Positions 17,530 to 26,293 are shown, counted from the stretch's first letter. The stretch: DNA of 64,000 bases from an uncultured Porphyromonas sp. (GCF_900541275.1 NZ_UQJH01000002.1:107376-171375); one strand, 5' to 3'. Notes: generated from the sequence alone by a model not told the origin. Made by a program: numbers and translations.

Positions 17530-18447
17530 CTACCGACCTCGCTTGAGGTCGCGGCGGGACTTGCTCTGCGTCACAATGACGACGCCGAGGATCACCAGCA
17601 CACCCGCAACCATCTTGGTGACCGTAAAGGTCTCCAGTCCCATCAGCAATCCGGCCGTCGTAGCGATGACCGGATTGCCGTAGTTATAGACGGCAATGAC
17701 GGTGGGACGAAGGCGCTGCTGGGCGTAGGGCACCAGCAGGTAAGCCATCACTGTGGCGGCGAGGACAATGAAGCCGAGTTGGAAGTAGAAGGTGCCATTC
17801 ATCTCCCGCCATGGCATCTCTATGGCGGGACCGATGCTGAAGGGCAGCACGATCAGGAAGGAGATGAGGAAGAGCCACTTCATCAGCTCCAGCGGAGAGT
17901 ACTTATCGATCAGTCGTTTGAATACGGTCAAGTAAAGGGTGTAGCTAAAGGTGGCGAGCAGGGCGATCATCTGCCCTACGATCGCACGAGTACCGCTGCC
18001 GGCATCACCGCCCTTGGATAGCATTAGGAGCAGCACCCCACTCAGCCCGACAAGGACACCGAGGACCTTCTTCCACGTCACTGGCTCCTTGAGGAAGAGT
18101 GCAGCCAGCAGCATGGTAAAGATCGGTCCCATCGTCGTCATCAGCGACTGTCGTAGCGGCGTGGTCATGGAGATGGCAAAGGCGAAGAGTCCCTGATTGC
18201 CCAGCACACCCGTGAGAGACGCCCCGATGAGGAGCCAAGCATCACGAGCCTCCACACGACGCCCCGCAGGCACGACGAGAGAGGTGAGCCAAAAGAGGAT
18301 GCATGCTGTCCCGAAGCGGCACGCCATATGGAGCCACGGCGACAGAGTGCCGTCGATGAGGAGAGCATTGGAGAAAGGACCATTGAGCCCAAAGGCTATG
18401 GTCGCCACCAGCATCGCCAAGTGACCCCTGACTCTATCCTCCTTCAT
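17530..18447 (-). CDS. EamA/DMT-superfamily transporter
   Basis: Inner-membrane permease of the drug/metabolite transporter superfamily. It has 305 residues, about ten hydrophobic segments and two EamA repeats (the first around GHLAMLVATIAFGLNGPFSN, the second around GQMIALLATFSYTLYLTVF). It ends with a basic tail, KSRRDLKRGR. The frame stays open upstream to 18600, but that would lie inside the metalloprotease gene; ATG 18447, four bases after that gene's stop, is the likely start. Substrate is unknown. Confidence 0.88.
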   Translation of the reverse strand: MKEDRVRGHLAMLVATIAFGLNGPFSNALLIDGTLSPWLHMACRFGTACILFWLTSLVVPAGRRVEARDAWLLIGASLTGVLGNQGLFAFAISMTTPLRQSLMTTMGPIFTMLLAALFLKEPVTWKKVLGVLVGLSGVLLLMLSKGGDAGSGTRAIVGQMIALLATFSYTLYLTVFKRLIDKYSPLELMKWLFLISFLIVLPFSIGPAIEMPWREMNGTFYFQLGFIVLAATVMAYLLVPYAQQRLRPTVIAVYNYGNPVIATTAGLLMGLETFTVTKMVAGVLVILGVVIVTQSKSRRDLKRGR

Positions 18448-18451
18448 AAGG

Positions 18452-21019
18452 CTATTTCTTGTCGAGGAGTCGAGAGAGCGCCACCTCCCAGCCGGCGTAG
18501 TAGGCTCTGGTGGCCGCATCCGTTGTCTGAGAGGCACGGAGGCGGTATGCCGAGCGGATCCGGGCGAGGGCGACACGGATATAAGGGGCGACCTCCTCAC
18601 TCTTGACGAATGGGGTCATCGAATTATAGCGAGCGGCAGAGGTCTCACACGGGAGGGAGTCTGCCCACGATCGCTCTGCAGCAGCGAGATGATCTCCACC
18701 AAAGTGATCCGAGGACTCGACGTAGCCGGTCAGCATCTCTATCGCTGTGCGCTGGAGACTCTGCTCCGAGCGACTCAGCGCACGACCACCTCCCCCCTCG
18801 CGGAGCAGTTCATCCACGTAGTCACTGAGATACGCTTCGATGGTATAGTCGGAGCCGCCCTTGGGAGCCTCACTGCCATCAATGATCCCCTTCAGCCGAT
18901 AGCCTATAGTGAGGTCATTGAGGACAAGGGAGAAGAAGAAGGGCTCACTCTTATAGGGGTTATAGCTATTGGAGCGATCGAAACGCTGTGCGAGGTAGGG
19001 CGTGAAGAGCCACTCCCTCATCCCTCGCAGCTGACCGAAGGTCCACCGCAGCGCTTCCTGCTGACGCTCCTTAGGGAGGTAGGTGAGCGGCATACGCCCC
19101 TCCCCCTGTCGCTCATCGTAGTAGATCCGTCCGCCCACTATAGGCGTGACGTGACGGAGGTAGCGAAGCATCTGCTCGATGATCGCGTCATAGACCGCCC
19201 TAAGGTCCTCAGAGGACTTGCCGGGCTCCCCGAGCCACTCCTCGAAGTGTTGAGTGATGTACCTCAGATTCTTCACCCCGAGCGTATTGGCAGCGATCTG
19301 ATCACCGGAGAGATCCTCCGTCTGAGCCGTGGGATCGACAGTCATATCCTGCTGCGGACCATACATATACTTTCGGTCCCCGGCATGGCTCCTGATCAGT
19401 GCAGCGAGAGCCGTTGCCTCACGCTCCTGAGGATAGCGGCGATAGCCCCACTCGATGGCATAGGTGTCGTAGGGGCCGAGGAGCGGAGGCACCAAGCGCA
19501 CGCCTCGCTCCAAGTCTCCGGGCTGTGCGACATAATTGAAGCGCGCGTAGTCCATAATCGATGGTGTGGTACCATACTTTTGGGTAAAAGCGGGATCTCT
19601 CAGCTGCTCCACGGAGTAAGCTGAGGAGGCGCCCATATTATGCTCCAGCCCCAGCGTATGCCCCACCTCGTGAGCCGCCACATACCTCATCGCCTCGCAC
19701 ATCAGGCTGTCCGGTAGCTTATCCGCACGCACCCGAGGGTCTACGGCACCGGTCTGGACCAGCCGCCAGTAGTAGAGCAGAGAGGTGATATTGTGGTACC
19801 AGATCACATCCGCACAGAGAATCTCCCCACTCCGCGGATCGACATAGGAGGGGCCCATCGCATTGGCGACATGGGAGGTGGCATACTTGATGCACGAGAA
19901 GCGCAGATCATCGGGATCAAAGTCCGGCATCTCCTCCTTGGAAGGGTACATCCTGGCACGGATGGCATTGCTGAAGCCTGCAGCCCGGAAGGCGCTCTCC
20001 CAGTCGCATATGCCGTCCAGGATAGCCTGACGCCACTTGGGCGGGAAAGCGGAGTCGATGTAGAAGGTGATCGGCTCCACTGGATCGACCACCTCACCAC
20101 GAGCATAAGCGATACTGTCCGACGGCTCCAGCCTCCAGCGGTGGATGATCTCATACTGCTCAATACGATCCTTATCGGAGGAGTAGTGGCTCCTGCCTGA
20201 GGAGAAGTACCCGACCCTGCTGTCTGCACGACGGGATCTCATCGGGCGATCAGGCAGTAGAACCATCGATCGATGGATCTCAAGCGTGGTGAAGTGTCTG
20301 CCACCCCCATACGCAGCGACACTCTTCACCTCCACATTCCGCTCAAAGGCGCGCACCCCGGTAATGTACGATCCCCCGCTCACAGATCCACCAAGAGGTG
20401 GTGAAAGTGGATCCTCGCTCTCAAAGAGGGACTCCCCATCGAGGAATAGCGACGTCACATCGATCACCCTTGAGTGATCCGTCTTCGCCTCCACTTCAAA
20501 GACCCTTGCCACAGGGGCAGCGAAATTGCGATCAAAAGAAACCTTGATCGGATCCTCCTCATCCACATAGTGGGTCGTGGGAACCATTTTCATCTGGATC
20601 TCATCCTCCCCCTTCGCCTCCAGTTGGGCAATGAAAGGAGTGATCATCATCTGTCCCGCCACCGCAGCTGTGGGGTCCGACGTGCGAGAGATGCGGCTGG
20701 TGAAGAGGAGAGGACGACCCAGCAGGCTGTCAGGCACCTCGAAATAGAGGTCCCCATCCTTCTCTATCGTCACGACCAGCCCGGAGTCCACCCTTGCCTC
20801 ACTCACTAAGTCATCGTAGGCCTGCTCCTCCTTACTCTTCGTCACTTGTGGCTGCTTCTCAGCCTCTTCCTTAGCCTTCTGCCGTTTACTCTTCAGCCAC
20901 TCCCTCACCGGTCGGCAGGAAGTGTCCGCCGTCTGTGCCGTCACCTCCCCTACCATTGGCATCATCGCCAAACAGGCCAACAACAGCCTGCACAATCTCT
21001 GTTCCATATCATTTCCCAT
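18452..21019 (-). CDS. Secreted zinc metalloprotease (DUF5117/DUF5118 type)
   Basis: Large exported metallopeptidase of 855 residues with an N-terminal signal peptide ending near GEVTAQTADTS. The N-terminal third (DSGLVVTIEKDGDLYFEVPDS, LLFTSRISRTSDPTAAVAGQ) fits the Bacteroidetes DUF5117/DUF5118 architecture. The catalytic domain carries the metzincin motif HEVGHTLGLEHN (first His near residue 450) and a Met-turn, SIMDYARFNY, about 38 residues later. A helical C-terminal region follows. It is probably periplasmic or surface-located; substrates are not known. It leads a two-gene unit with the DMT transporter. Confidence 0.9.
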   Translation of the reverse strand: MGNDMEQRLCRLLLACLAMMPMVGEVTAQTADTSCRPVREWLKSKRQKAKEEAEKQPQVTKSKEEQAYDDLVSEARVDSGLVVTIEKDGDLYFEVPDSLLGRPLLFTSRISRTSDPTAAVAGQMMITPFIAQLEAKGEDEIQMKMVPTTHYVDEEDPIKVSFDRNFAAPVARVFEVEAKTDHSRVIDVTSLFLDGESLFESEDPLSPPLGGSVSGGSYITGVRAFERNVEVKSVAAYGGGRHFTTLEIHRSMVLLPDRPMRSRRADSRVGYFSSGRSHYSSDKDRIEQYEIIHRWRLEPSDSIAYARGEVVDPVEPITFYIDSAFPPKWRQAILDGICDWESAFRAAGFSNAIRARMYPSKEEMPDFDPDDLRFSCIKYATSHVANAMGPSYVDPRSGEILCADVIWYHNITSLLYYWRLVQTGAVDPRVRADKLPDSLMCEAMRYVAAHEVGHTLGLEHNMGASSAYSVEQLRDPAFTQKYGTTPSIMDYARFNYVAQPGDLERGVRLVPPLLGPYDTYAIEWGYRRYPQEREATALAALIRSHAGDRKYMYGPQQDMTVDPTAQTEDLSGDQIAANTLGVKNLRYITQHFEEWLGEPGKSSEDLRAVYDAIIEQMLRYLRHVTPIVGGRIYYDERQGEGRMPLTYLPKERQQEALRWTFGQLRGMREWLFTPYLAQRFDRSNSYNPYKSEPFFFSLVLNDLTIGYRLKGIIDGSEAPKGGSDYTIEAYLSDYVDELLREGGGGRALSRSEQSLQRTAIEMLTGYVESSDHFGGDHLAAAERSWADSLPCETSAARYNSMTPFVKSEEVAPYIRVALARIRSAYRLRASQTTDAATRAYYAGWEVALSRLLDKK

Positions 21020-21029
21020 CTCAAGGGCA

Positions 21030-21037
21030 CAAAGTTA
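21030..21037 (-). promoter_or_regulatory. TAACTTTG -7 box for the metalloprotease
   Basis: The minus strand reads TAACTTTGTG, 11 bases before ATG 21019. If transcription starts just after it, the leader is very short; the in-frame ATG at 21007 is then an alternative start. Confidence 0.5.
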
Positions 21038-21118
21038 CCAATTAACCGCTGTAACCCGATTGACCTGCAGAAATGGTGATAAAATGTCAAAAGACTTGGC
21101 AGTGAATGGCAATAGTCT

Positions 21119-21126
21119 TAAATTTG
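21119..21126 (+). promoter_or_regulatory. TAAATTTG -7 box for the PD-(D/E)XK gene
   Basis: The plus strand reads TAAATTTG with TTGG about 25 bases upstream. It lies 66 bases before ATG 21192, which supports that start over the earlier in-frame ATG at 21084. Confidence 0.5.
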
Positions 21127-21191
21127 CCCCGAGGGTGACTCGGTCGGATGCCTTTTTCGACTCACCCCAAGACCCACTTCAGCGAGACACT

Positions 21192-22007
21192 ATGATCGAA
21201 AGAAACTATCCTGCGGACTTTAACGCTCTGAACGCCTCTCCAATGGATGACAAAATACTCTTTGACCCTGCAAGCCACGAGTACACCTATGCGGACACAG
21301 GCGAGAAGCTCCACTCGGTAACCAATCTCATCTCCTCTTTTTTCCCTCCCTTCAACGTCCGCTCCTGGGCTGAGTATAAGTCTCGAACTCTCGGGACGAC
21401 AGTCCAGGAGCAGCTGGATCTGTGGGAGCATAATGGCCTCCTGGCGCGTCACCTCGGGACCTTTATGCACGAGCAGATCGAGCGGAGCCTCCTCAAGCAG
21501 CCGGTGGAGCACTCCTTTGATATCACGCTGGACGACAAGAGTAAGCAGCACCTCTCGATCGAGAGCGAGATGAGAGCCTTTGAGCAGTTCTTCGATGAGG
21601 TTCGCCCCACCCCCTACCGCACCGAGTGGCAGATCTTCGAGCGGGACTATAATCTCGCCGGGACCCTTGACCTGCTGGCTCAGGACTACAATGGCGACTT
21701 CGTCCTCTTCGACTGGAAGCGGAGCCGCAGGATGGGCAAGGAGGATGGCTACGACTTTGTGCCCAATACCTACAACCCCCACTCACCCGGACTCAATGGG
21801 CTGGAGCACCTCTACAGCACGCCCTACGTGATCGGCTGTCTGCAGCAAAACCTCTACCGACACATTCTCCGAGTGGGATATGGCATAGAGGTGAAGAGTA
21901 TGTACCTTGTGGCGCTCAATCCCGCCTTCTCCCGGTACTACTGCCTCCCCGTGCCAGTCATGGACAAGGAGATCGAGCATATCCTCTTCTGTATCGGCAA
22001 GCACTAA
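21192..22007 (+). CDS. PD-(D/E)XK nuclease-like protein
   Basis: A 271-residue protein beginning MIERNYPADFNALNASPMDD. The HSVTNLISSFFPPF stretch, FMHEQIERSL, and the core NLAGTLDLLAQDYNGDFVLF followed by DWKRS (Asp near 159, DWK near 175) match a PD-(D/E)XK nuclease core of the RecB/Cas4-like type. A later QQNLYRHIL region provides the usual QxxxY-type helix. It may act on DNA ends, but it has no helicase partner nearby. The start is chosen from the promoter box; ATG 21084 would add 36 residues. Confidence 0.72.
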   Translation: MIERNYPADFNALNASPMDDKILFDPASHEYTYADTGEKLHSVTNLISSFFPPFNVRSWAEYKSRTLGTTVQEQLDLWEHNGLLARHLGTFMHEQIERSLLKQPVEHSFDITLDDKSKQHLSIESEMRAFEQFFDEVRPTPYRTEWQIFERDYNLAGTLDLLAQDYNGDFVLFDWKRSRRMGKEDGYDFVPNTYNPHSPGLNGLEHLYSTPYVIGCLQQNLYRHILRVGYGIEVKSMYLVALNPAFSRYYCLPVPVMDKEIEHILFCIGKH

Positions 22008-22024
22008 CCGGCCTCCCCTCATAT

Positions 22025-22064
22025 AGCATCACCCGCCCCTCAGGATCGAGGAGCGGGTGATGCT
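22025..22064. terminator. Bidirectional hairpin between convergent genes
   Basis: A perfect 12-bp stem, AGCATCACCCGC (22025-22036) with GCGGGTGATGCT (22053-22064), lies between the stop of the plus-strand nuclease-like gene and the stop of the minus-strand small membrane protein. There is no long T-tract. Confidence 0.65.
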
Positions 22065-22093
22065 TGCTTATGGGTCCCTCCGAGGTAGAGGTC

Positions 22094-22288
22094 TCAGAAG
22101 TCGGTGTGCCTCCGGTGCTTCACGGGATGGGTCAGCTTCCAGACATACTGTCCGAGACGAAGGACAATAGCGACACCACCGACGATGAAGAACCATGTCT
22201 TATCCTGCGGTATGGCGAAGTAGAGGACGACAGCTCCCACTGCGAGGAGCATAAAGAGGGCGGTCAGAGTGTTGTAGATTTTTCCCAT
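22094..22288 (-). CDS. Small two-helix membrane protein
   Basis: A 64-residue protein with two hydrophobic segments (about 5-25 and 31-48, around KTWFFIVGGVAIVLRLGQYV) and a basic, His-rich end, LTHPVKHRRHTDF. It starts eight bases after maf in the same direction, so it is probably the last gene of the nitroreductase-DUF2520-kdsC-maf run. Similar small proteins follow maf in other Bacteroidetes, but no function is assigned. Confidence 0.72.
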   Translation of the reverse strand: MGKIYNTLTALFMLLAVGAVVLYFAIPQDKTWFFIVGGVAIVLRLGQYVWKLTHPVKHRRHTDF

Positions 22289-22296
22289 ATCGTATG

Positions 22297-22863
22297 TTAC
22301 AAGAAGTGGGACAGTGCGCTATAGACCTCAGCTGTAGGCAGTCCCATCACATTAGTATATGATCCATTGATCCGCTCGACAGCGGCGAGTCCGATCCAGT
22401 CCTGGATGCCGTAGCCCCCCGCCTTATCCATCACGTGGCAGTGGCTGATGTAGTAGGTGATCGCCTCCTCGGTCAGCGGGGCAAAGGAGACCTCCGTCTC
22501 CACACTCCGCTCTACGACCTGAGTGCCGTCGGTAAGCACGATACCGGTGATGACACGGTGTGATCGACCGGAGAGGCGACGGAGGTGGTCACGCGCATCC
22601 TCCTCTGAGACCGGCTTATCCAGTATCTCATCATCCAGCAGCACGACAGTGTCTGCCGTAAGCAGGAGGTCACCCGCTGACAGCCTGGGTTGAAGGGCAT
22701 CGGACTTACGTCGGGCAAGGAAGAGAGCCATATCCTGAGGAGCTACCTCCTCCGGGTGGGGCTCATCGATATTGGCAGGGCGGATCTCCAGGTCCTTGAT
22801 GCCCAAGCGCTCCAGCAACTCCCTGCGCCTCGGAGAGGCCGACCCAAGTATCAGGTGTCTCAT
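22297..22863 (-). CDS. maf: Maf-like nucleoside triphosphate pyrophosphatase
   Basis: House-cleaning enzyme that hydrolyses dTTP/UTP or modified nucleotides to monophosphates. It has 188 residues: LILGSASPRRRELLERLG at the N-terminus, the catalytic TADTVV stretch around residue 69, and the YhdE-type DKAGGYGIQDWIG with ERINGSYTNVMGLP. It follows kdsC by 15 bases. Confidence 0.94.
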   Translation of the reverse strand: MRHLILGSASPRRRELLERLGIKDLEIRPANIDEPHPEEVAPQDMALFLARRKSDALQPRLSAGDLLLTADTVVLLDDEILDKPVSEEDARDHLRRLSGRSHRVITGIVLTDGTQVVERSVETEVSFAPLTEEAITYYISHCHVMDKAGGYGIQDWIGLAAVERINGSYTNVMGLPTAEVYSALSHFL

Positions 22864-22878
22864 AGGGTATGAGGGGGG

Positions 22879-23403
22879 TCAAAAGGTGGGTAAGTCCGTG
22901 ACGATGCCCCACTCTCCCCGAGCGCGTAGCATCTCCTCCAGCACCTCACGCGCCACGCCCTGACCACCGGCGACGGCACAGACGTGATCCGCCACCATCA
23001 GCACATCCTCTGCCGCATCGGCGGGAGCCACGCTGTAGCCTGCCAGTCGCATCGCAGGTATGTCGATCAGGTCATCACCGCAGTAGATCACCTCCGACGG
23101 CTCTATCTGAGCGGTCTGGCAGAGCTCCATCAGCTTCTCCGCCTTACGGTGGCACCGCTCGTAGATGTACTTCACGCCTATGGGCTCAAAGCGGTTTCGG
23201 ATCTCATCTCCATGCCCCCCCGTGATGATGCCAAGGACGATACCGGCCCGAGCGGCCAGTCTCATTGCATAGCCGTCGTGGACATTGGTCGTGCGGATCA
23301 GTTCACCCCGATCATTCATCGCCACGGTCCTCCCCGAGAGGACCCCATCGATATCAAAGACCACAGCCTTGTAGCCGGATAGGTCTTGGGAAAATCTGCT
23401 CAT
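22879..23403 (-). CDS. kdsC: KdsC-type HAD phosphatase
   Basis: 3-deoxy-D-manno-octulosonate 8-phosphate phosphatase family, a late step of Kdo synthesis for LPS. It has 174 residues, with the HAD motifs VFDIDGVLSGRT (nucleophile Asp), GIITGG (motif II) and YCGDDLIDIPAM (motif IV). There is no cap domain, as expected for the tetrameric KdsC class. It overlaps the preceding DUF2520 gene by four bases. No other kds gene is in the window. Confidence 0.88.
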   Translation of the reverse strand: MSRFSQDLSGYKAVVFDIDGVLSGRTVAMNDRGELIRTTNVHDGYAMRLAARAGIVLGIITGGHGDEIRNRFEPIGVKYIYERCHRKAEKLMELCQTAQIEPSEVIYCGDDLIDIPAMRLAGYSVAPADAAEDVLMVADHVCAVAGGQGVAREVLEEMLRARGEWGIVTDLPTF

Positions 23404-24224
23404 GATTTCTCTGCTCTCTCTTGGATGGATTCGGTCATCAGTTGATAGATTGTGGTCAGGCGCGGATCGTTCCTCAGTAGAGCCACATGCCTCTGTAGTG
23501 TGGACTTATCGTGGCGCACTGCGGGACCGGTCTGCAGTGCCACCGGATCGTCTGCCGTCAGCGCCTTGGAGATCGTCTCCTCGATGAGTGGACGCATATC
23601 GCTAAGCGATAGTGGGGTCCCCCGGAGGAGATCCTGCGCCACCACCAGCAGGTGATTGACAAAGTTGCAGCCAAAGCAGGCCGCCAGGTGGAGCCTACCG
23701 CGCTCCTCGGAGGTCACGTGACGCACATCCGCGCTCCCGAGAGCATCCGCAAGGGTCCTGAGGCGATCCTCAGCCTCTGGATCGCTCCACTCCAGGAGAA
23801 GGGGGACACGAGACATATCCAGCGTCCTCGACCTAGAGAACGTCTGGAGCGGGTAGAGGACCCCATACGAGCGCAGCTTGGAGAGCACGCTCATCGGTGT
23901 GCTTCCCGAGGTGTGGACCACCGTAGCTGGGAGGTCGGGCGGGAGGCTCTCCGCCACCTCGGCGAGTCCATCATCGCTCACACAGAGGAGAAGCAGCTCC
24001 ACAGAGGGATCTCCCTGCAGCAGGTGAGCAAAGAGAGCCCTATCAGAGGTGCTCTCCGCCCCCACCTGTGATGCTAGCTCGTCAGCATGCTCCGGAGAGC
24101 GGCTCCATACCGCTCGGCAGCGCCATTCTGCCCGAGTAAGCGAGGGGGCGAGATGAGAAGCGACATTGCCGCTCCCCATGATCGCAAAGGTATGGCTATC
24201 TCGAGACGTCGCCACGGCAGTCAC
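23400..24224 (-). CDS. DUF2520 Rossmann-fold protein, GTG start
   Basis: A 274-residue protein with the NAD(P)-binding pattern FAIMGSGNVASHLAPSL and a C-terminal helical DUF2520 domain (HLAACFGCNFVNHLLVVAQDLL, TGPAVRHDKSTLQRHVALL). It resembles F420/NADP oxidoreductase-like proteins, but the reaction is unknown. The start codon is GTG at 24224, overlapping the nitroreductase stop (GTGA), which argues for coupling. Its stop overlaps the kdsC ATG in the same way. Confidence 0.87.
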   Translation of the reverse strand: MTAVATSRDSHTFAIMGSGNVASHLAPSLTRAEWRCRAVWSRSPEHADELASQVGAESTSDRALFAHLLQGDPSVELLLLCVSDDGLAEVAESLPPDLPATVVHTSGSTPMSVLSKLRSYGVLYPLQTFSRSRTLDMSRVPLLLEWSDPEAEDRLRTLADALGSADVRHVTSEERGRLHLAACFGCNFVNHLLVVAQDLLRGTPLSLSDMRPLIEETISKALTADDPVALQTGPAVRHDKSTLQRHVALLRNDPRLTTIYQLMTESIQERAEKS

Positions 24225-24772
24225 TCCTCTGCCTCATCGGTCGAGTAACGCCCGACAAAGACATGCTCCCACGGCAGGGAGCGCTCCACCGGCTCCAGCT
24301 GATCGGCATCCTCAGGGACACCGAGGGCGATGAGACAGTGGCAGAGGTAGGACTCCGGCAAATCCAACAGCCTGTGGACAGTCTCCTGAGCCGTCTCATC
24401 GACAGCCCCGGGAGTATCCTCCACGTGGCACCAGCAGCTGCCGAGGTCATTGGAGGTGGCAGCCAGCTGTAGGTAAGAGGCCGCTATCGCTGTATCAGCG
24501 AGCGGGCGACGCGTCTCGGCCGTATCCGCACAGACAGCGATCACCACGGAGGCACCGGCCACGAAGGCGGAGCCATGCTCCCTTATGCCACTCAGTGAGC
24601 GGATCGTCTCGGGATCATCTACGACGATGAGCCGTACACTGCGACTATTCCGCGACGTAGGCGCCCGGAGGGCACACTCCACGATATCAGTCAGGAGATC
24701 AGGATCGATCTCCTCAGCGCGATACTTACGTATGCTCCGGCGGCGCTGTGTCAATTGACTAAAGTACGACAT
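24221..24772 (-). CDS. Nitroreductase-family flavoprotein
   Basis: FMN-dependent oxidoreductase of 183 residues. It opens with LTQRRRSIRKYRAEEIDPDLL (RRSIRKY is the phosphate-binding FMN signature), then ALRAPTSRNSRSVRLIVV and SYLQLAATSNDLGSCWCHV. The physiological electron acceptor is not known. It leads the nitroreductase-DUF2520-kdsC-maf run, 90 bases downstream of the arginine decarboxylase stop. Confidence 0.9.
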   Translation of the reverse strand: MSYFSQLTQRRRSIRKYRAEEIDPDLLTDIVECALRAPTSRNSRSVRLIVVDDPETIRSLSGIREHGSAFVAGASVVIAVCADTAETRRPLADTAIAASYLQLAATSNDLGSCWCHVEDTPGAVDETAQETVHRLLDLPESYLCHCLIALGVPEDADQLEPVERSLPWEHVFVGRYSTDEAEE

Positions 24773-24862
24773 ATCAGGTATGTGTAAAATAAAGAATCGA
24801 GCCCGCCGACACCCCCTCTTCGTGAGCTCCGGCAGCCTCGATCGATAAAAGTATGCGGAGAG

Positions 24863-25408
24863 TTACTTAGCCTCCTTGATCTCAGGCTGCTCGAAGTCGA
24901 TGAAGCAGAGCCCGGCGAGAGCCGTGCCATACCGCTTCTCGATGGTGATGCCCTCAGTGACGAAATTGAGCTCACCGAGGAAGTACTGCGAGTAGGTCTT
25001 GTCATGCAGATCGGTGATCACACGGGTGAGACGGCTCTCCAGCTCCTCGATCAGGTAGCGACCACTCACCTCGCAGACGAGACCGCCCACCTTGTTGTCA
25101 AAATTCTCATCGCTGTACATCCACGAGTAAACGACGCCTGCGGAGACAAACTCGTCCTGCGTCCCGTGCGAAACAGCCATGATCGTCTTCATCTCGGACC
25201 CAAAGGGAGGCAGGTCGATCTCATCCATCGTGGTAAGGACCGCCGTGGCCGGGATGACGGAAGAGTAGGTCATGATATTGAAGTCACAGATACCGGCATC
25301 ATGCAGTGCCATATGATAAGACCCCGCATGCATCTCAAGGTCTGACTCCCCACTCCCCTTGGTGATGAAGAAGGTGCGAGGTATAAGGTTACCAACGAGC
25401 TTACTCAT
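24863..25408 (-). CDS. Pyruvoyl-dependent arginine decarboxylase
   Basis: Predicted to convert arginine to agmatine, using a pyruvoyl group made by self-cleavage. It has 181 residues starting MSKLVGNLIPRTFFITKGSG. The family motif ESDLEMHAGSYHMALHDAGI is followed by NIMTYSSVIPA, in which the Ser49-Ser50 bond is the expected cleavage site giving beta and alpha chains. GTALAGLCFI with a nearby acidic pair fits the C-terminal catalytic part. The frame is open upstream, but the promoter box at 25480-25487 supports ATG 25408. Roles could be polyamine supply or acid resistance; no antiporter or agmatinase is adjacent. Confidence 0.9.
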   Translation of the reverse strand: MSKLVGNLIPRTFFITKGSGESDLEMHAGSYHMALHDAGICDFNIMTYSSVIPATAVLTTMDEIDLPPFGSEMKTIMAVSHGTQDEFVSAGVVYSWMYSDENFDNKVGGLVCEVSGRYLIEELESRLTRVITDLHDKTYSQYFLGELNFVTEGITIEKRYGTALAGLCFIDFEQPEIKEAK

Positions 25409-25479
25409 GTCTTTCTTTACTATCCTAATAATTCTTGTTGCCAAACGTAGTCTACGAGCCATACCGGCTCAAGCCACAA

Positions 25480-25487
25480 CAAAGGTA
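25480..25487 (-). promoter_or_regulatory. TACCTTTG -7 box for the arginine decarboxylase
   Basis: The minus strand reads TACCTTTG, 72 bases before ATG 25408. Confidence 0.55.
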
Positions 25488-25679
25488 CTATTTTGTACCG
25501 TCTTCCCACAGCCACCACCCTGCTCTGCAGGTAGTGGCGGATGCAGTCTATCTCCAGCGTGAGCCGGTGCTCTGGCGACACCGGCCGCTCTATCCAGGAG
25601 CCTCCCTTCTGGGCGGATAGGATGAGGTAAGAGGAGTAAGAAAACTGCTCCTCGCCCTCCACTCCTGCCCACTCCCTCA

Positions 25680-25726
25680 TTCTCTATCCCCCTCTCAGCA
25701 CACCGAAAACAATGCGAATTAGCCCT
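25680..25726 (-). repeat. Dispersed approx. 45-bp repeat, copy 1
   Basis: Read on the minus strand this begins AGGGCTAATTCGCATTG and continues through GTGTGCTGAGAGGGGGA. The same order of blocks occurs on the plus strand at 63945-63985, including an identical 15-mer, AGGGCTAATTCGCAT. It lies in the gene-poor interval 25409-26365. No coding or RNA role is apparent. Confidence 0.6.
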
Positions 25727-25922
25727 CCCCACTCAGCAGCCGAGGTCAGTCCTCTACTCAGGTCAGTGCAATCTTTCCTCGCTGTCAAGTCATTGTGGGA
25801 GTAGTTGGTGCCGAGGTCTTGAGCCAAAAGAGTCCTAAGGTCTCGCTTTTTACATTGGGTTGGCGTGCCTTTGAGAAACGCCTGAGATCAGTGTGCTCCG
25901 GTCTGTCTCATCTGAGGTTTTT

Positions 25923-25982
25923 CTTTTACCGATATTAGGCGCGACTAATACCGGTAAAGGAGATCACTAATATCGGTATTAG
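25923..25982. repeat. 22-bp-pitch palindromic repeat cluster C (3 units)
   Basis: Units start at 25923, 25945 and 25967: CTTTTACCGATATTAG, CTAATACCGGTAAAGG and CTAATATCGGTATTAG. Six-base spacers are gcgcga and agatca. The arm variants CTTTTA and TAAAGG keep the CCG core and the pitch. It sits in a divergent intergenic region between the arginine decarboxylase and the 26366 gene. Confidence 0.9.
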
Positions 25983-25985
25983 ACT

Positions 25986-26280
25986 TCAATGCTGTCCCAT
26001 AAAAGTCTGTCCGGGGGATGAAGAAAGGGCTGACTTCATTTCCGAAGTCAGTCCATTGTGGTACCACAACCAAGAGTACACACCCTGCCGGACAGCACTA
26101 ATAATAGGTAGAGTTGTGGAGATACCCACCACCCCTGGCGGGTCACCGATAGATCAGAGAGACTGCACGGCATCCCAGCGAGCTTCGCCGTATAATAGGC
26201 AGATTAGCAGCTACTTTAGGACACAGCAGGCGACTCGGGGAAAAAATTTGTACGCTACAATGTGGGTCATATCAATAAAC
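25986..26280. other. Hairpin-rich intergenic stretch
   Basis: No coding frame is convincing here. Visible structures are an 11-bp stem, 26027-26037 with 26044-26054 (GGGCTGACTTC/GAAGTCAGTCC), a perfect 14-bp palindrome TTGTGGTACCACAA (26056-26069), and short hairpins around 26127-26195 such as ACCCCTGGCGGGT and GCGAGCTTCGC. The last type resembles the hairpin modules in MITE copy 2. The earlier part of this gap, 25727-25922, shows nothing recognisable. Confidence 0.5.
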
Positions 26281-26285
26281 TTTGC

Positions 26286-26293
26286 TACTTTTG
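26286..26293 (+). promoter_or_regulatory. TACTTTTG -7 box for the 26366 gene
   Basis: The plus strand reads TACTTTTG, 73 bases before ATG 26366. Confidence 0.5.

Noticed and set aside
25420..25680. 86-codon minus-strand frame upstream of the arginine decarboxylase
   Set aside because: A TACCTTTG promoter box for the decarboxylase lies inside it, and the sequence has no recognisable features. A real small gene starting at the 45-bp repeat cannot be fully excluded.
25990..26097. Possible 108-bp element with TGCTGTCC/GGACAGCA ends
   Set aside because: Only eight matching end bases and no target duplication at the flanks.
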